Positions 26,448 to 35,270 of a DNA stretch of 64,000 nucleotides are shown piece by piece. Origin of the DNA: an uncultured Lachnospiraceae bacterium (lineage in GTDB: Bacteria > Bacillota > Clostridia > Lachnospirales > Lachnospiraceae); contig CACYPS010000020.1 of assembly GCA_902776305.1 (NCBI GenBank), positions 1-64,000 of the forward strand. The letters run 5' to 3'. A program made the position numbers and the translations under genes. Numbering within the stretch: the first letter of the stretch is position 1; every line of letters begins with the position of its first letter. The notes under the pieces are model-generated. The model was not told the origin of the DNA. It made no database searches and saw only the letters and a list, made by a program, of their open reading frames with translations.

Positions 26448-29003
26448 ATGAACAAACAGCAGTTAGCGTCAAAAATTTGGGAATCCGCAAACAAAATGCG
26501 CTCTAAAATAGAAGCAAATGAGTACAAGGATTATATCCTTGGCTTCATCTTTTATAAATTCCTTTCTGACAAGGAAGTAAAGTATCTCAAAGAACTCGGA
26601 TATACCGATGAAGATATCGACACAGTGACCGAGGATGACGAGGAAATCGTAGAAAATGTCCAGAAAAACATCGGTTATTTTATCTCCTACGACAACCTTT
26701 TTTCCACATGGCTTGAAATGGGAAGCGATTTTAATGTAGCTAATGTCCGTGATGCCTTATCTGCTTTCAGCCGTCTGATTAATCCCTCGCACAAAAAAGT
26801 GTTCGGCGGTGTATTTGATACCTTACAGACTGGACTATCCAAACTGGGAGACAGTTCCAATTCTCAGACGAAATCCATAAGCGATTTGTTATACCTTATA
26901 AAGGATATCCCCATGGACGGCAGGCAGGATTACGATGTTCTTGGTTTTATTTACGAATACTTAATTTCCAACTTTGCTGCCAACGCTGGTAAAAAAGCCG
27001 GTGAGTTCTATACCCCCCACGAAGTCGCCCTGTTAATGTCCGAAATCGTAGCAGATCACTTAAAGGACAGGTCGGAAATCAAAATCTACGACCCGACTTC
27101 TGGATCTGGATCTCTTCTAATTAATATTGGTAAAGCTGTCGCCAAACACATGGGTGACAGCGATCGTATAAAGTATTATGCGCAAGAATTAAAGGAGAAC
27201 ACCTATAACCTCACCCGCATGAACCTTGTCATGAGAGGCATCCTGCCGGATAATATTGTTACCAGAAATGGCGACACATTGGAGGAAGACTGGCCATACT
27301 TTGAAGAAAGTGACCCAATCGGCACCTATGAACCATTATATGTAGACGCCGTGGTCTCGAATCCTCCCTACTCCCAAGCCTGGAACCCTTCAGATAAGGA
27401 AGCAGATCCCCGCTATGCCCGTTTCGGTCTCGCTCCAAAGAGTAAGGCGGATTACGCCTTTCTTCTTCACGACCTATTCCATATTAAGAGCAACGGTATT
27501 ATGACAATCGTGCTTCCCCACGGCGTACTTTTCCGTGGCGGCGAAGAAGGTGAAATACGAAAGAACCTGATCGAAAATAACCATATTGATGCCATAATCG
27601 GACTTCCTGCAAATATTTTCTTCGGAACCGGTATCCCCACCATTATTATGGTTTTAAAGCAAAAACGGGAAAATACAAATGTGCTTATTGTCGATGCGTC
27701 TAAAGGTTTCGAAAAAGTCGGAAAAAACAACAGGCTACGGGCATCAGATATCAAGAGAATCACAGATATTGTAACTAAGAGATTATCCGTAGACGGTTTC
27801 TCCCGTGTCATCACGCGGGATGAAATACGTTCAAATGATTACAACCTGAATATCCCCCGCTATGTCGATTCTTCCGAAAAACCGGAAAGCTGGGATATCT
27901 ACTCTTCCATGTTCGGCGGTATCCCTGCAAATGAAATCTCTGCTTTCGATGCATACTGGGAAGCTTTTCCGAGACTCAAGGAAGCACTGTTTAGCTTTGA
28001 TAACAGTTCTTATGCAAGACTAAAAATCTCTGATATAAAGAACACCGTTACGGTACACCCGGATGTAACTGAATTTATCCGGCATTATACATCTGCATTT
28101 GACGGATTCGACAGTTATCTGAGTCAGGAACTGATGCAGGCCATAAACGGAGTGAACATTTCCAAAGAGGAGGCTGTCCTTAGCGATGACATTTTCAGAA
28201 GGTTACATAATATCCCTCTTGTCGATGCATATGAAGCCTATCAGATACTGGACAATAACTGGTACAGAATTGCGATTGACCTTGAAATCATTCAAACCGA
28301 GGGATTTGCTTCTGTTAAACAGGTAGATCCAAATATGGTTATAAAGAAAAAAAATGGCAAGGATCAGGAAGTGCAGGACGGCTGGATTGGCCATGTGCTG
28401 CCATTTGAACTAGTGCAAACTGAGATTCTCTCAGATGATTTAACCGCCCTGAAAAAAGATGAAGACCGTCTTACAGAAATAATATCATCCTATGAAGAAG
28501 CTCTGGAGGAACTTCCTGACGAGGAAAAAGACAAAGATTTTGTAAATGATGATAAAACTGCTTTCGTATGGGCAGAAGTAAAAAAATCCATCAAAGCAAA
28601 AGATCTCGAATCGGACGTTTTAGCCATTCTGAAAAAGGTATATGCTAAAAATGAGGAAGAAAAGAAGCTTAAAAAGCAGATAAAAGACAAATCTACTGCA
28701 TTGCATATAGCTACAAAAACAGCAATAGAGGAGCTGTCTGATGATGACGCAATGAAACTTCTGCATATTAAATGGATAGATCCTCTCGTAAATGGTCTTT
28801 CCGTTCTCCCTGAAAGCATTATTGCCAACTTTTCTACAAGACTCGAAAAACTGGCTGCAAAATATGACACTACCCTCTCAGAAGTAGAGGAACAGATTTC
28901 GCAGACAGAGAAAGAACTTTCTGACATGATGAGTATGCTGACAGGCAATGATTTCGACATGCAGGGCATAGAAATGCTCAAAACGATGCTTGGAGGTGCG
29001 TGA
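26448..29003 (+). CDS. hsdM: Type I restriction-modification system, modification subunit
   Basis: 851 residues. The HsdM N-terminal helical bundle (KIWESANKMRSKIEANEYKDY) is followed by the N6-adenine methyltransferase core with the SAM motif YDPTSGSGSLLINIG (about residue 225) and motif IV NPPYSQAW (about 308). Beyond residue 480 come about 370 extra residues with long charged helices and coiled coils (EEEKKLKKQIKDKS). Shorter HsdM proteins lack these. I chose ATG 26448, with GGGAG upstream; the 20 residues before it lack family character. hsdS begins two bases after the stop. Confidence 0.92.
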   Translation: MNKQQLASKIWESANKMRSKIEANEYKDYILGFIFYKFLSDKEVKYLKELGYTDEDIDTVTEDDEEIVENVQKNIGYFISYDNLFSTWLEMGSDFNVANVRDALSAFSRLINPSHKKVFGGVFDTLQTGLSKLGDSSNSQTKSISDLLYLIKDIPMDGRQDYDVLGFIYEYLISNFAANAGKKAGEFYTPHEVALLMSEIVADHLKDRSEIKIYDPTSGSGSLLINIGKAVAKHMGDSDRIKYYAQELKENTYNLTRMNLVMRGILPDNIVTRNGDTLEEDWPYFEESDPIGTYEPLYVDAVVSNPPYSQAWNPSDKEADPRYARFGLAPKSKADYAFLLHDLFHIKSNGIMTIVLPHGVLFRGGEEGEIRKNLIENNHIDAIIGLPANIFFGTGIPTIIMVLKQKRENTNVLIVDASKGFEKVGKNNRLRASDIKRITDIVTKRLSVDGFSRVITRDEIRSNDYNLNIPRYVDSSEKPESWDIYSSMFGGIPANEISAFDAYWEAFPRLKEALFSFDNSSYARLKISDIKNTVTVHPDVTEFIRHYTSAFDGFDSYLSQELMQAINGVNISKEEAVLSDDIFRRLHNIPLVDAYEAYQILDNNWYRIAIDLEIIQTEGFASVKQVDPNMVIKKKNGKDQEVQDGWIGHVLPFELVQTEILSDDLTALKKDEDRLTEIISSYEEALEELPDEEKDKDFVNDDKTAFVWAEVKKSIKAKDLESDVLAILKKVYAKNEEEKKLKKQIKDKSTALHIATKTAIEELSDDDAMKLLHIKWIDPLVNGLSVLPESIIANFSTRLEKLAAKYDTTLSEVEEQISQTEKELSDMMSMLTGNDFDMQGIEMLKTMLGGA

Positions 29004-29004
29004 G

Positions 29005-30282
29005 ATGGGGAATAATAGTCATAAACCTGCTATCCGCTTCCAGGGATTTACTGATGCTTGGGAACAGCGTAAGTTGGGTGAGCTTGTTAAAATTGGTGAC
29101 ATAGACCATAGAATGCCGGCTACCACTGATGATGGTGTTCCATATTTAATGACTGGTGATTTTTGCGGGGTGAATGAATTAAATTTCGACGGGGTTAAGC
29201 ATGTCTCAAGAGAAGATTATGATATACTTTCCCGAAAAATAAAACCTGAATTAGGCGATATACTTTTTGCTCGATATGCGTCTGTAGGTGCTGTCAGATA
29301 TGTTGATTTTACGAGGGATTTCTTAATCTCTTACTCATGTGCAATTATAAAAAAAGGAGAGAAAATAGATTCCAAATTTCTATATCATTTTCTTTCAAGT
29401 GATATTGCTCAGAAGCAAATTCAACTGGAAATAAATACTGGTTCTCAAGCAAATATAGGCATAGATTCAATGAAAAATAATATCTTCGTATTTATGCCGT
29501 CAAAAGCGGAGCAGATAAAAATATCTAAATATCTGAGCGACATGGATACCCTTATCACCCTTCATCAGCGTAAGTATGAAAAGCTAATAACTGTAAAAAA
29601 ATCCATGCTCGAAAAAATGTTTCCTCGTGATGGTTCCAATTATCCCGAAATACGTTTTATCGGTTTCACTGACCCTTGGGAACAGCGTAAGCTATCAGAT
29701 GTGTTTGAGTTTTTACAGAATAACACTCTGTCAAGAGCCGAATTGAATTCTGAAAGAGGAGCTGCAAAGAATATCCACTATGGAGATGTCCTTATTAAGT
29801 TTGGTGAATACCTTGATGTTTCCGACGCAGAACTTCCATTCATTCAAGATCAGAATATCGTCAATAAGTTTAAAGGATCCTTATTACAGGATGGCGATGT
29901 CATAATGTCGGATACGGCTGAGGATGTAACTGTGGGAAAATGCACTGAAATCGACGGATTACAGGGATTTCCAACAATTTCAGGGCTTCATACAATTCCT
30001 CTACGTCCCAAAAACGAGTTTGGAACTGGCTTCCTCGGGTACTATATGAATTCCGGATCATATCATGATCAACTTCTCCCGCTTATGCAAGGAATCAAAG
30101 TAACATCTGTATCTAAAAGTGCTATCAAGGATACGGATATTTCTTTCCCATCGGACATTGCTGAACAAGCTGCTATTGGGCGATGTTTCATTCAACTCGA
30201 CAACCTTATCACCCTTCATCATCTTAAGCTTGAAAAGCTGAAAAATATTAAACAATCCCTGCTTCAGAATATGTTTGTTTAG
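29005..30282 (+). CDS. hsdS: Type I restriction system, specificity subunit
   Basis: 425 residues with two target-recognition domains separated by a helical spacer. Each domain opens with a WEQRKL motif (about residues 18 and 225) and ends at an ITLHQRK or ITLHHLK motif (about residues 183 and 400). These repeats are also DNA repeats, shared with the silent cassette at 25669-26216 and with sequences flanking the recombinase gene. HsdS sets which DNA sequence HsdM methylates and HsdR restricts, so a cassette swap would change specificity. GGAGGTG precedes ATG 29005. Confidence 0.92.
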   Translation: MGNNSHKPAIRFQGFTDAWEQRKLGELVKIGDIDHRMPATTDDGVPYLMTGDFCGVNELNFDGVKHVSREDYDILSRKIKPELGDILFARYASVGAVRYVDFTRDFLISYSCAIIKKGEKIDSKFLYHFLSSDIAQKQIQLEINTGSQANIGIDSMKNNIFVFMPSKAEQIKISKYLSDMDTLITLHQRKYEKLITVKKSMLEKMFPRDGSNYPEIRFIGFTDPWEQRKLSDVFEFLQNNTLSRAELNSERGAAKNIHYGDVLIKFGEYLDVSDAELPFIQDQNIVNKFKGSLLQDGDVIMSDTAEDVTVGKCTEIDGLQGFPTISGLHTIPLRPKNEFGTGFLGYYMNSGSYHDQLLPLMQGIKVTSVSKSAIKDTDISFPSDIAEQAAIGRCFIQLDNLITLHHLKLEKLKNIKQSLLQNMFV

Positions 30283-30296
30283 GAGGACGCACTAAA

Positions 30297-30950
30297 ATGG
30301 CTAATATCATTCTTTTTCACGGTACTCCGAACAAGATTGTGACACCAACTTTTGGTCTTGGAGAGGACAGACACGATTACGGGCGAGGTTTTTACCTTAC
30401 AGAAGACTTTAATCTTGCGAAAGAATGGGCCGTCTGCCGACCGGACAAATCAAACGGCTGGGTTCATACATACATCTTAGATATGAGCGATCTTAAAGTC
30501 TTAGATTTTCAGCAATTAGATGTTCTGGTATGGCTGGCAGAACTAATGAAACATAGAGCAGCTGCAGACTCCAAAAGATACAGGCTGCTCTCTGCAAGAT
30601 TTATTGATAAATACGGAATCGACACATCCGAATACGATGTTATAAAAGGATGGCGTGCAAATGCATCTTATTTCTATATTGCTAAAGAATTTGTAAAAGA
30701 TAACATTGATATCGAAATACTGGAAGAACTGCTGTCCTTGGGCGGACTCGGAATACAATACTGCTTGAAGTCTGAACTGGCATTTTCCAAGTTGAAAGAA
30801 ATCCGTGAAGGACTTGCATCAGTAGAATATGAAGAATTCAATGAAAAATACAACGAGAGAGATAATGTTGCGCGGAGAAAAATGAAGGAACTCATAGACT
30901 CCGATGCAAATAAGGTAACAAATGTTTTCAGCACGCTACTGGAGAGGTAA
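30297..30950 (+). CDS. DUF3990 protein, ADP-ribosyltransferase-like
   Basis: 217 residues. The N-terminal 150 match DUF3990: LFHGTPNKIVTPTFGLGEDRHDYGRGFYLTED, with the His-Gly and Gly-x-Gly-Phe-Tyr pattern of an ART fold, then AKEWAVCRP and a later DVIKGWRAN. DUF3990 proteins are regarded as probable ADP-ribosyltransferase toxins; activity is not shown here. The C-terminal 60 residues are helical and charged. AGGAGG lies ahead of the start, 14 bases after hsdS, and the next gene follows by five bases, so it is translated as part of the hsd operon. Confidence 0.72.
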   Translation: MANIILFHGTPNKIVTPTFGLGEDRHDYGRGFYLTEDFNLAKEWAVCRPDKSNGWVHTYILDMSDLKVLDFQQLDVLVWLAELMKHRAAADSKRYRLLSARFIDKYGIDTSEYDVIKGWRANASYFYIAKEFVKDNIDIEILEELLSLGGLGIQYCLKSELAFSKLKEIREGLASVEYEEFNEKYNERDNVARRKMKELIDSDANKVTNVFSTLLER

Positions 30951-30955
30951 TCTGA

Positions 30956-31372
30956 ATGGCTGCATATCCTGAAGTTTATTTAGACGAGGTAGTTGAGAAC
31001 CAGGGAAAGTTATTTGATTATGTCGCATACTCCTTCCCTGATAGCGACACCGTAGATTTTATAAATGCATATATGTCCAGTAAGACAAGAAAACATATTG
31101 ATGACGGACAGGCTTATGTTAATACAATGGATGCAGGACAGCTTTGGGACTATTTTTCTAAAAATGAGCACTATTTTTTGAAACCCGGAAAGGCAATGGA
31201 TGGCTTTATGCCGGACTGGATAGGCGAATTTTACGCTTATTATCAATGGTTCTATAATATTCCCAGTTCCGAAGTTATAAAGAAAATCCCGGTCACTTTC
31301 CTGATGAAGGCATATTACGGACTTCATGACCTGGAGCTTGACCTGGCAGTAAAGAAAGTGGGGAAACAATAA
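30956..31372 (+). CDS. Unknown partner in the DUF3990/NADAR cassette
   Basis: 138 residues, no family recognised. It is acidic and aromatic-rich (YLDEVVENQGKLFDYVAYSF, then FYAYYQWFYNI) and probably all helical, with no membrane or signal segment. Five bases separate it from the DUF3990 gene, and its TAA overlaps the next ATG (TAATG), implying coupled translation. The position suggests an antitoxin, immunity factor or substrate adaptor for the ART-like protein. That is inferred from context only. Confidence 0.6.
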   Translation: MAAYPEVYLDEVVENQGKLFDYVAYSFPDSDTVDFINAYMSSKTRKHIDDGQAYVNTMDAGQLWDYFSKNEHYFLKPGKAMDGFMPDWIGEFYAYYQWFYNIPSSEVIKKIPVTFLMKAYYGLHDLELDLAVKKVGKQ

Positions 31373-31845
31373 TGAACGTAGTATGTTTTCATAACCCCGA
31401 CGAGGAAAATGGCTATCTGAGCAACTGGTATCCATCAGAGTTTTCATTTGGAAATATATCCTTTTCTTCCATGGAACAGTATATGATGTATCGAAAAGCG
31501 ATTTGCTTCCATGATAAACGAATTGCCCGGGAGATATTAAATACTGCAGATGTTGCTGCCATTAAAAAGTTAGGACGTCTTGTATCCGATTATGATGAGA
31601 ACGTATGGAACGGAATGCGACAAATAATCGTGTATGAAGGACTTCTGGCAAAATTTTCTCAAAACGAAGCATTGCGGAAGGAACTGTTAAAAACAAACGG
31701 CTCAATTCTGGCAGAATGTGCCGTCAAAGATCTTATTTGGGGAATCGGACTGTCTATGCATGACCCAAACCGCTTTGACAGGAGTAAATGGAAGGGACAG
31801 AATCTGCTTGGTTATGCTCTCATGTTAACAAGGGAAAAAGTTTAA
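31372..31845 (+). CDS. NADAR family protein
   Basis: 157 residues, typical length for the NADAR (DUF1768, YbiA-like) family. Matches run the length: GYLSNWYPSEFSFGNISFSSMEQYMMYRKA at the N terminus, and LAECAVKDLIWGIGLSMHD then WKGQNLLGYALMLTRE at the C terminus. NADAR enzymes cleave N-glycosidic bonds in ADP-ribose-linked chemistry, and some reverse guanine ADP-ribosylation by DarT relatives. Beside a DUF3990 ART-like protein it is the natural candidate eraser. Its start overlaps the previous stop. Confidence 0.85.
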   Translation: MNVVCFHNPDEENGYLSNWYPSEFSFGNISFSSMEQYMMYRKAICFHDKRIAREILNTADVAAIKKLGRLVSDYDENVWNGMRQIIVYEGLLAKFSQNEALRKELLKTNGSILAECAVKDLIWGIGLSMHDPNRFDRSKWKGQNLLGYALMLTREKV

Positions 31846-31870
31846 ATGCTAAACTTCTATCTGAGATAGT

Positions 31871-31901
31871 CGGTCAGATGTCCATGTATGGACACCTGAC
31901 C
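31871..31901 (+). promoter_or_regulatory. Hairpin directly upstream of hsdR
   Basis: Stem GGTCAG(A)TGTCCA / TGGACACCTGACC with a short loop, ending immediately before the GGGGGG Shine-Dalgarno of hsdR. It could limit translation of the nuclease subunit or mark an RNA-processing site between the cassette and hsdR. There is no T-run, so it is not a classical terminator. Confidence 0.5.
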
Positions 31902-31914
31902 GGGGGGACAAATT

Positions 31915-34900
31915 ATGATATTCAATAAGGAAGCTGATTTCGAGCAGGCTTTAATCGATTTACTCAAGACAAAAGGCTGGGAAGACAAGGTTCTTAAGAA
32001 CTACACGGAAGCTGAACTGCTCCGCAACTGGGCAGAGATACTCTTCGAGAATAATCGAGGAATCGACAGACTGAATGATTATCCACTGACTGACGGGGAA
32101 ATGCAACAGATCATCGAACAAATAAATATCTTGAGAACACCTCTTCGTCTGAATGGCTTTATTAATGGCGGTAGTGTTGCCATAACCCGTGATAATCCGG
32201 ACGATACTGCCCATTTTGGCAAGGAAGTCTCCCTGAAAATCTATGAGCGCAGGGAAATAGCCGCCGGTCAAAGCCGCTATCAGATTGCTCAGCAGCCGAA
32301 ATTCCCGACGAAATCTAAAATCATGAATGACCGCAGAGGAGACCTGATGCTCCTGATTAACGGAATGCCGGTCATACATATCGAATTGAAAAAGAGCGGG
32401 GTCCCTGTTTCACAGGCTGCAAACCAGATTGAAAAATATGCTGAGGAAGGGATCTTTACCGGTCTTTTTGCGCTGGTCCAGATATTTGTCGCCATGAATC
32501 CGGATGAAACAAAGTACTTTGCCAATCCCGGACCGGAAGGCAGGTTTAATCCTGATTTTTATTTTCATTGGGCAGATTTTAATAATGAGCCGATTAATGA
32601 CTGGAAAAAAATCGGCTCTACCCTACTTTCCATTCCTATGGCACACCAGCTAATCGGTTTTTATACGGTTGCGGATGATTCCGACGGAATACTTAAGGTA
32701 ATGCGCAGCTATCAGTATTATGCAGCCAACGCAATCTCCGATAAAGTATCAAAAACGAAATGGGGACAGAACAATCAACTTGGCGGATTCATCTGGCATA
32801 CGACCGGTTCCGGTAAGACAATGACTTCTTTTAAGTCAGCACAGCTCATAGCAACATCCAAAGATGCTGACAAAGTGGTTTTCCTGATGGATCGGATCGA
32901 ACTGGGAACCCAATCCCTGAAAGAATACCGAAATTTCGCCGGTGCCGGTCTTTCTGAACAGCAGAAAGCTAACACCGTTCAGGAAACGGAAGACACGCAC
33001 GTCCTGATTGGGAAATTAAAGAGCACGGATCCGGCTGATACGCTGATTGTTACCTCCATACAGAAAATGAGTAATATCAGCGAGGAAAATGAAAGCTTAA
33101 AGTCTGCCGACCTTGAAGTCATGAACGCGAAGAGGCTGGTTTTCATTGTCGATGAAGCTCACCGGTCAACATTCGGTGACATGCTCCTGACCATAAAGAA
33201 AACCTTCCCGAAGGCAATCTTTTTCGGTTTTACAGGTACCCCGATTCAGGATGAGAATCAGAAAAAGATGAATACTACTTCAACGGTGTTCGGAAATGAG
33301 CTGCACCGCTACAGCATTGCGGACGGTATCCGGGACAAAAATGTGCTCGGGTTTGACCCTTATAAAGTTCTGACCTATAAAGATCAGGATATTCGTCAGG
33401 TTGTAGCACTGGAAAAAGCGAAGTCGAAGTCAGTTCAGGAAGCCTTGTCCGATCCGGCAAAGAAAAAGATCTTTCTGGAATACATGCAAAATGTCCCGAT
33501 GGCAGGAACTGTTACCGGGGACGGAAACTATGAAAAAGGAATCGAAGACTATCTGCCCATGATTCAGTACCGCTCGGAAACTCATCAGTCCATGGTGGTT
33601 GAAGACATCCTGCAGAACTGGCTGATACTATCACAGGGTGGCAAGTTTCATGCTATATTCGCAACGAGCAGTATACCTGAAGCTATAGAGTATTATCACC
33701 GCTTTAAAAATTCAGCCCCAAATCTTAAAGTAACTGCCCTCTTTGATCCGAGCATTGATAATAATGGCGGTGCAAAGTTCAAGGAAGACGGACTTCTCGA
33801 GCTGATCTCGGATTACAACCTGAGATACGGACAGGATTATAAGGCAGCTTCATTTGCAAAAATGAAAAAGGATATTGCCGCCAGACTGGCCCATAAAAAG
33901 CCGTATGAGCGGATTGAGTATGAACCAAACAATGAAATTGACCTGTTAATCGTCGTGGATCAAATGCTGACCGGCTTTGATTCCAAATGGATTAATACTC
34001 TCTACATGGATAAAATTCTGAGATACGAGAATATTATCCAAGCATTCTCTCGTACGAACAGGCTTTTTGGACCGGACAAACCATTCGGAACAATCAAGTA
34101 TTATAGGAAGCCTCACACGATGGAAAAATACATCGAGGCCGCCGTTAAGCTGTACTCCGGAGACAGACCGTTCGGCTTATTTGCCCAGAAGCTCCATAAG
34201 AATCTTTCAAACATGAATTCCCTTTTTGAAGATATCCGGGATGTCTTTGAACAGGCGGGCGTTGCAAACTTCGAGAAAATACCGCCGGAAATTACGGAGC
34301 GTAAGAAGTTTGCTAATCTGTTTCGACAATTCAATGATTATTTGGAAGCGGCAAAAGTACAAGGATTTACGTGGAAGCAGGTAGAATACTCCATTCCCGA
34401 TGAAGCATCCGGTGTGACACATGATATCACGATGCTTCTTGATGAGACCACTTATCTTGTCCTTGTAAAGCGTTATAAGGAATTGTTCGCTCCCGGCCCC
34501 TCTGCAGGCAATGATGATATACCTTATGACATTGAAGGATATATTACAACGATTGACACGGACAAAATTGATTCCGATTACATGAACTCCCGCTTTGTAA
34601 AGTACCTGAAATTACTTCATACACAGGGAATTGATGCGGAAGAACTCTCAAAGGCGGAGGATGAGCTGCACAAAACATTTGCCACACTCTCTCAAGAGGA
34701 ACAGAAATTCGCTAATATCTTCCTGCATGATATTCAGAGTGGGGATGTTACTGTGACTCCCGGCAAAACCTTCAAAGAATATGTACTTGAGTATGTTTCA
34801 AAGGCTAAAGATGACCAGATTCACCGGCTTGCTGCTTATGCGTTAGGACTCAATGAAACAATGTTGCGAAATCTTATGGCTCAGCACATCACAGAAGATA

Positions 34901-35085
34901 ATATCAATGAGTTCGGCAGATTTGATGCTCTAAAAGCAACCGTTGATAAGGCACGTGCCAAAGCATACTTTGAAGCGGTTACGGGATTAAAGCTACCCCT
35001 TCCAAAGGTTAATATCAGGGTCGATCGACTTCTGCGAGACTTCATCCTTAAGGGCGGGTATGACATAGAAATGCCGAATAGATGA
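31915..35085 (+). CDS. hsdR: Type I restriction system, restriction subunit
   Basis: 1056 residues. Order: an N-terminal PD-(D/E)XK nuclease domain (DLMLLINGMPVIHIELKKSG, about residue 143), a SF2 translocase with Walker A WHTTGSGKTMTSFK (about 298) and the DEAH box VFIVDEAHRSTFG (about 405), motif III GFTGTPI, and the second RecA domain with VDQMLTGFDSKWINTLYMDK (about 685) and SRTNR. A C-terminal helical assembly domain follows. It cuts unmethylated DNA after translocation in complex with HsdM and HsdS. The coding sequence appears intact. Confidence 0.94.
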   Translation: MIFNKEADFEQALIDLLKTKGWEDKVLKNYTEAELLRNWAEILFENNRGIDRLNDYPLTDGEMQQIIEQINILRTPLRLNGFINGGSVAITRDNPDDTAHFGKEVSLKIYERREIAAGQSRYQIAQQPKFPTKSKIMNDRRGDLMLLINGMPVIHIELKKSGVPVSQAANQIEKYAEEGIFTGLFALVQIFVAMNPDETKYFANPGPEGRFNPDFYFHWADFNNEPINDWKKIGSTLLSIPMAHQLIGFYTVADDSDGILKVMRSYQYYAANAISDKVSKTKWGQNNQLGGFIWHTTGSGKTMTSFKSAQLIATSKDADKVVFLMDRIELGTQSLKEYRNFAGAGLSEQQKANTVQETEDTHVLIGKLKSTDPADTLIVTSIQKMSNISEENESLKSADLEVMNAKRLVFIVDEAHRSTFGDMLLTIKKTFPKAIFFGFTGTPIQDENQKKMNTTSTVFGNELHRYSIADGIRDKNVLGFDPYKVLTYKDQDIRQVVALEKAKSKSVQEALSDPAKKKIFLEYMQNVPMAGTVTGDGNYEKGIEDYLPMIQYRSETHQSMVVEDILQNWLILSQGGKFHAIFATSSIPEAIEYYHRFKNSAPNLKVTALFDPSIDNNGGAKFKEDGLLELISDYNLRYGQDYKAASFAKMKKDIAARLAHKKPYERIEYEPNNEIDLLIVVDQMLTGFDSKWINTLYMDKILRYENIIQAFSRTNRLFGPDKPFGTIKYYRKPHTMEKYIEAAVKLYSGDRPFGLFAQKLHKNLSNMNSLFEDIRDVFEQAGVANFEKIPPEITERKKFANLFRQFNDYLEAAKVQGFTWKQVEYSIPDEASGVTHDITMLLDETTYLVLVKRYKELFAPGPSAGNDDIPYDIEGYITTIDTDKIDSDYMNSRFVKYLKLLHTQGIDAEELSKAEDELHKTFATLSQEEQKFANIFLHDIQSGDVTVTPGKTFKEYVLEYVSKAKDDQIHRLAAYALGLNETMLRNLMAQHITEDNINEFGRFDALKATVDKARAKAYFEAVTGLKLPLPKVNIRVDRLLRDFILKGGYDIEMPNR

Positions 35086-35107
35086 TTCTACTCACAGCGT
35101 AAGTAAT

Positions 35108-35146
35108 AGAGAGTCAGGATAATTCCTGGCTCTCTTGTTTTTCTTA
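35108..35146 (+). terminator. Intrinsic terminator after hsdR
   Basis: 12-bp stem (AGAGAGTCAGGA / TCCTGGCTCTCT) with a 4-base loop, followed by TGTTTTTCTT. It separates the hsd operon from the recombinase. Confidence 0.88.
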
Positions 35147-35223
35147 AAAACAGGTTTATCTTTTTTTGGCTGAAGACAGCTCAAATATTGAATATCGCAC
35201 CGAGTAAATTTTATCGAAAGCCC

Positions 35224-35245
35224 GTCACCCCCTCATCAGCGTGAG
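35224..35245 (+). repeat. hsdS-type repeat, left of the recombinase
   Basis: GTCACCCCCTCATCAGCGTG resembles the ITLHQRK-encoding repeat of hsdS at 29551-29575, in the same orientation. An inverted partner lies at 36230-36252 beyond the recombinase gene. The pair looks like recombination sites. Confidence 0.6.
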
Positions 35246-35270
35246 CGTATATTATTAACAGGAGGACATT

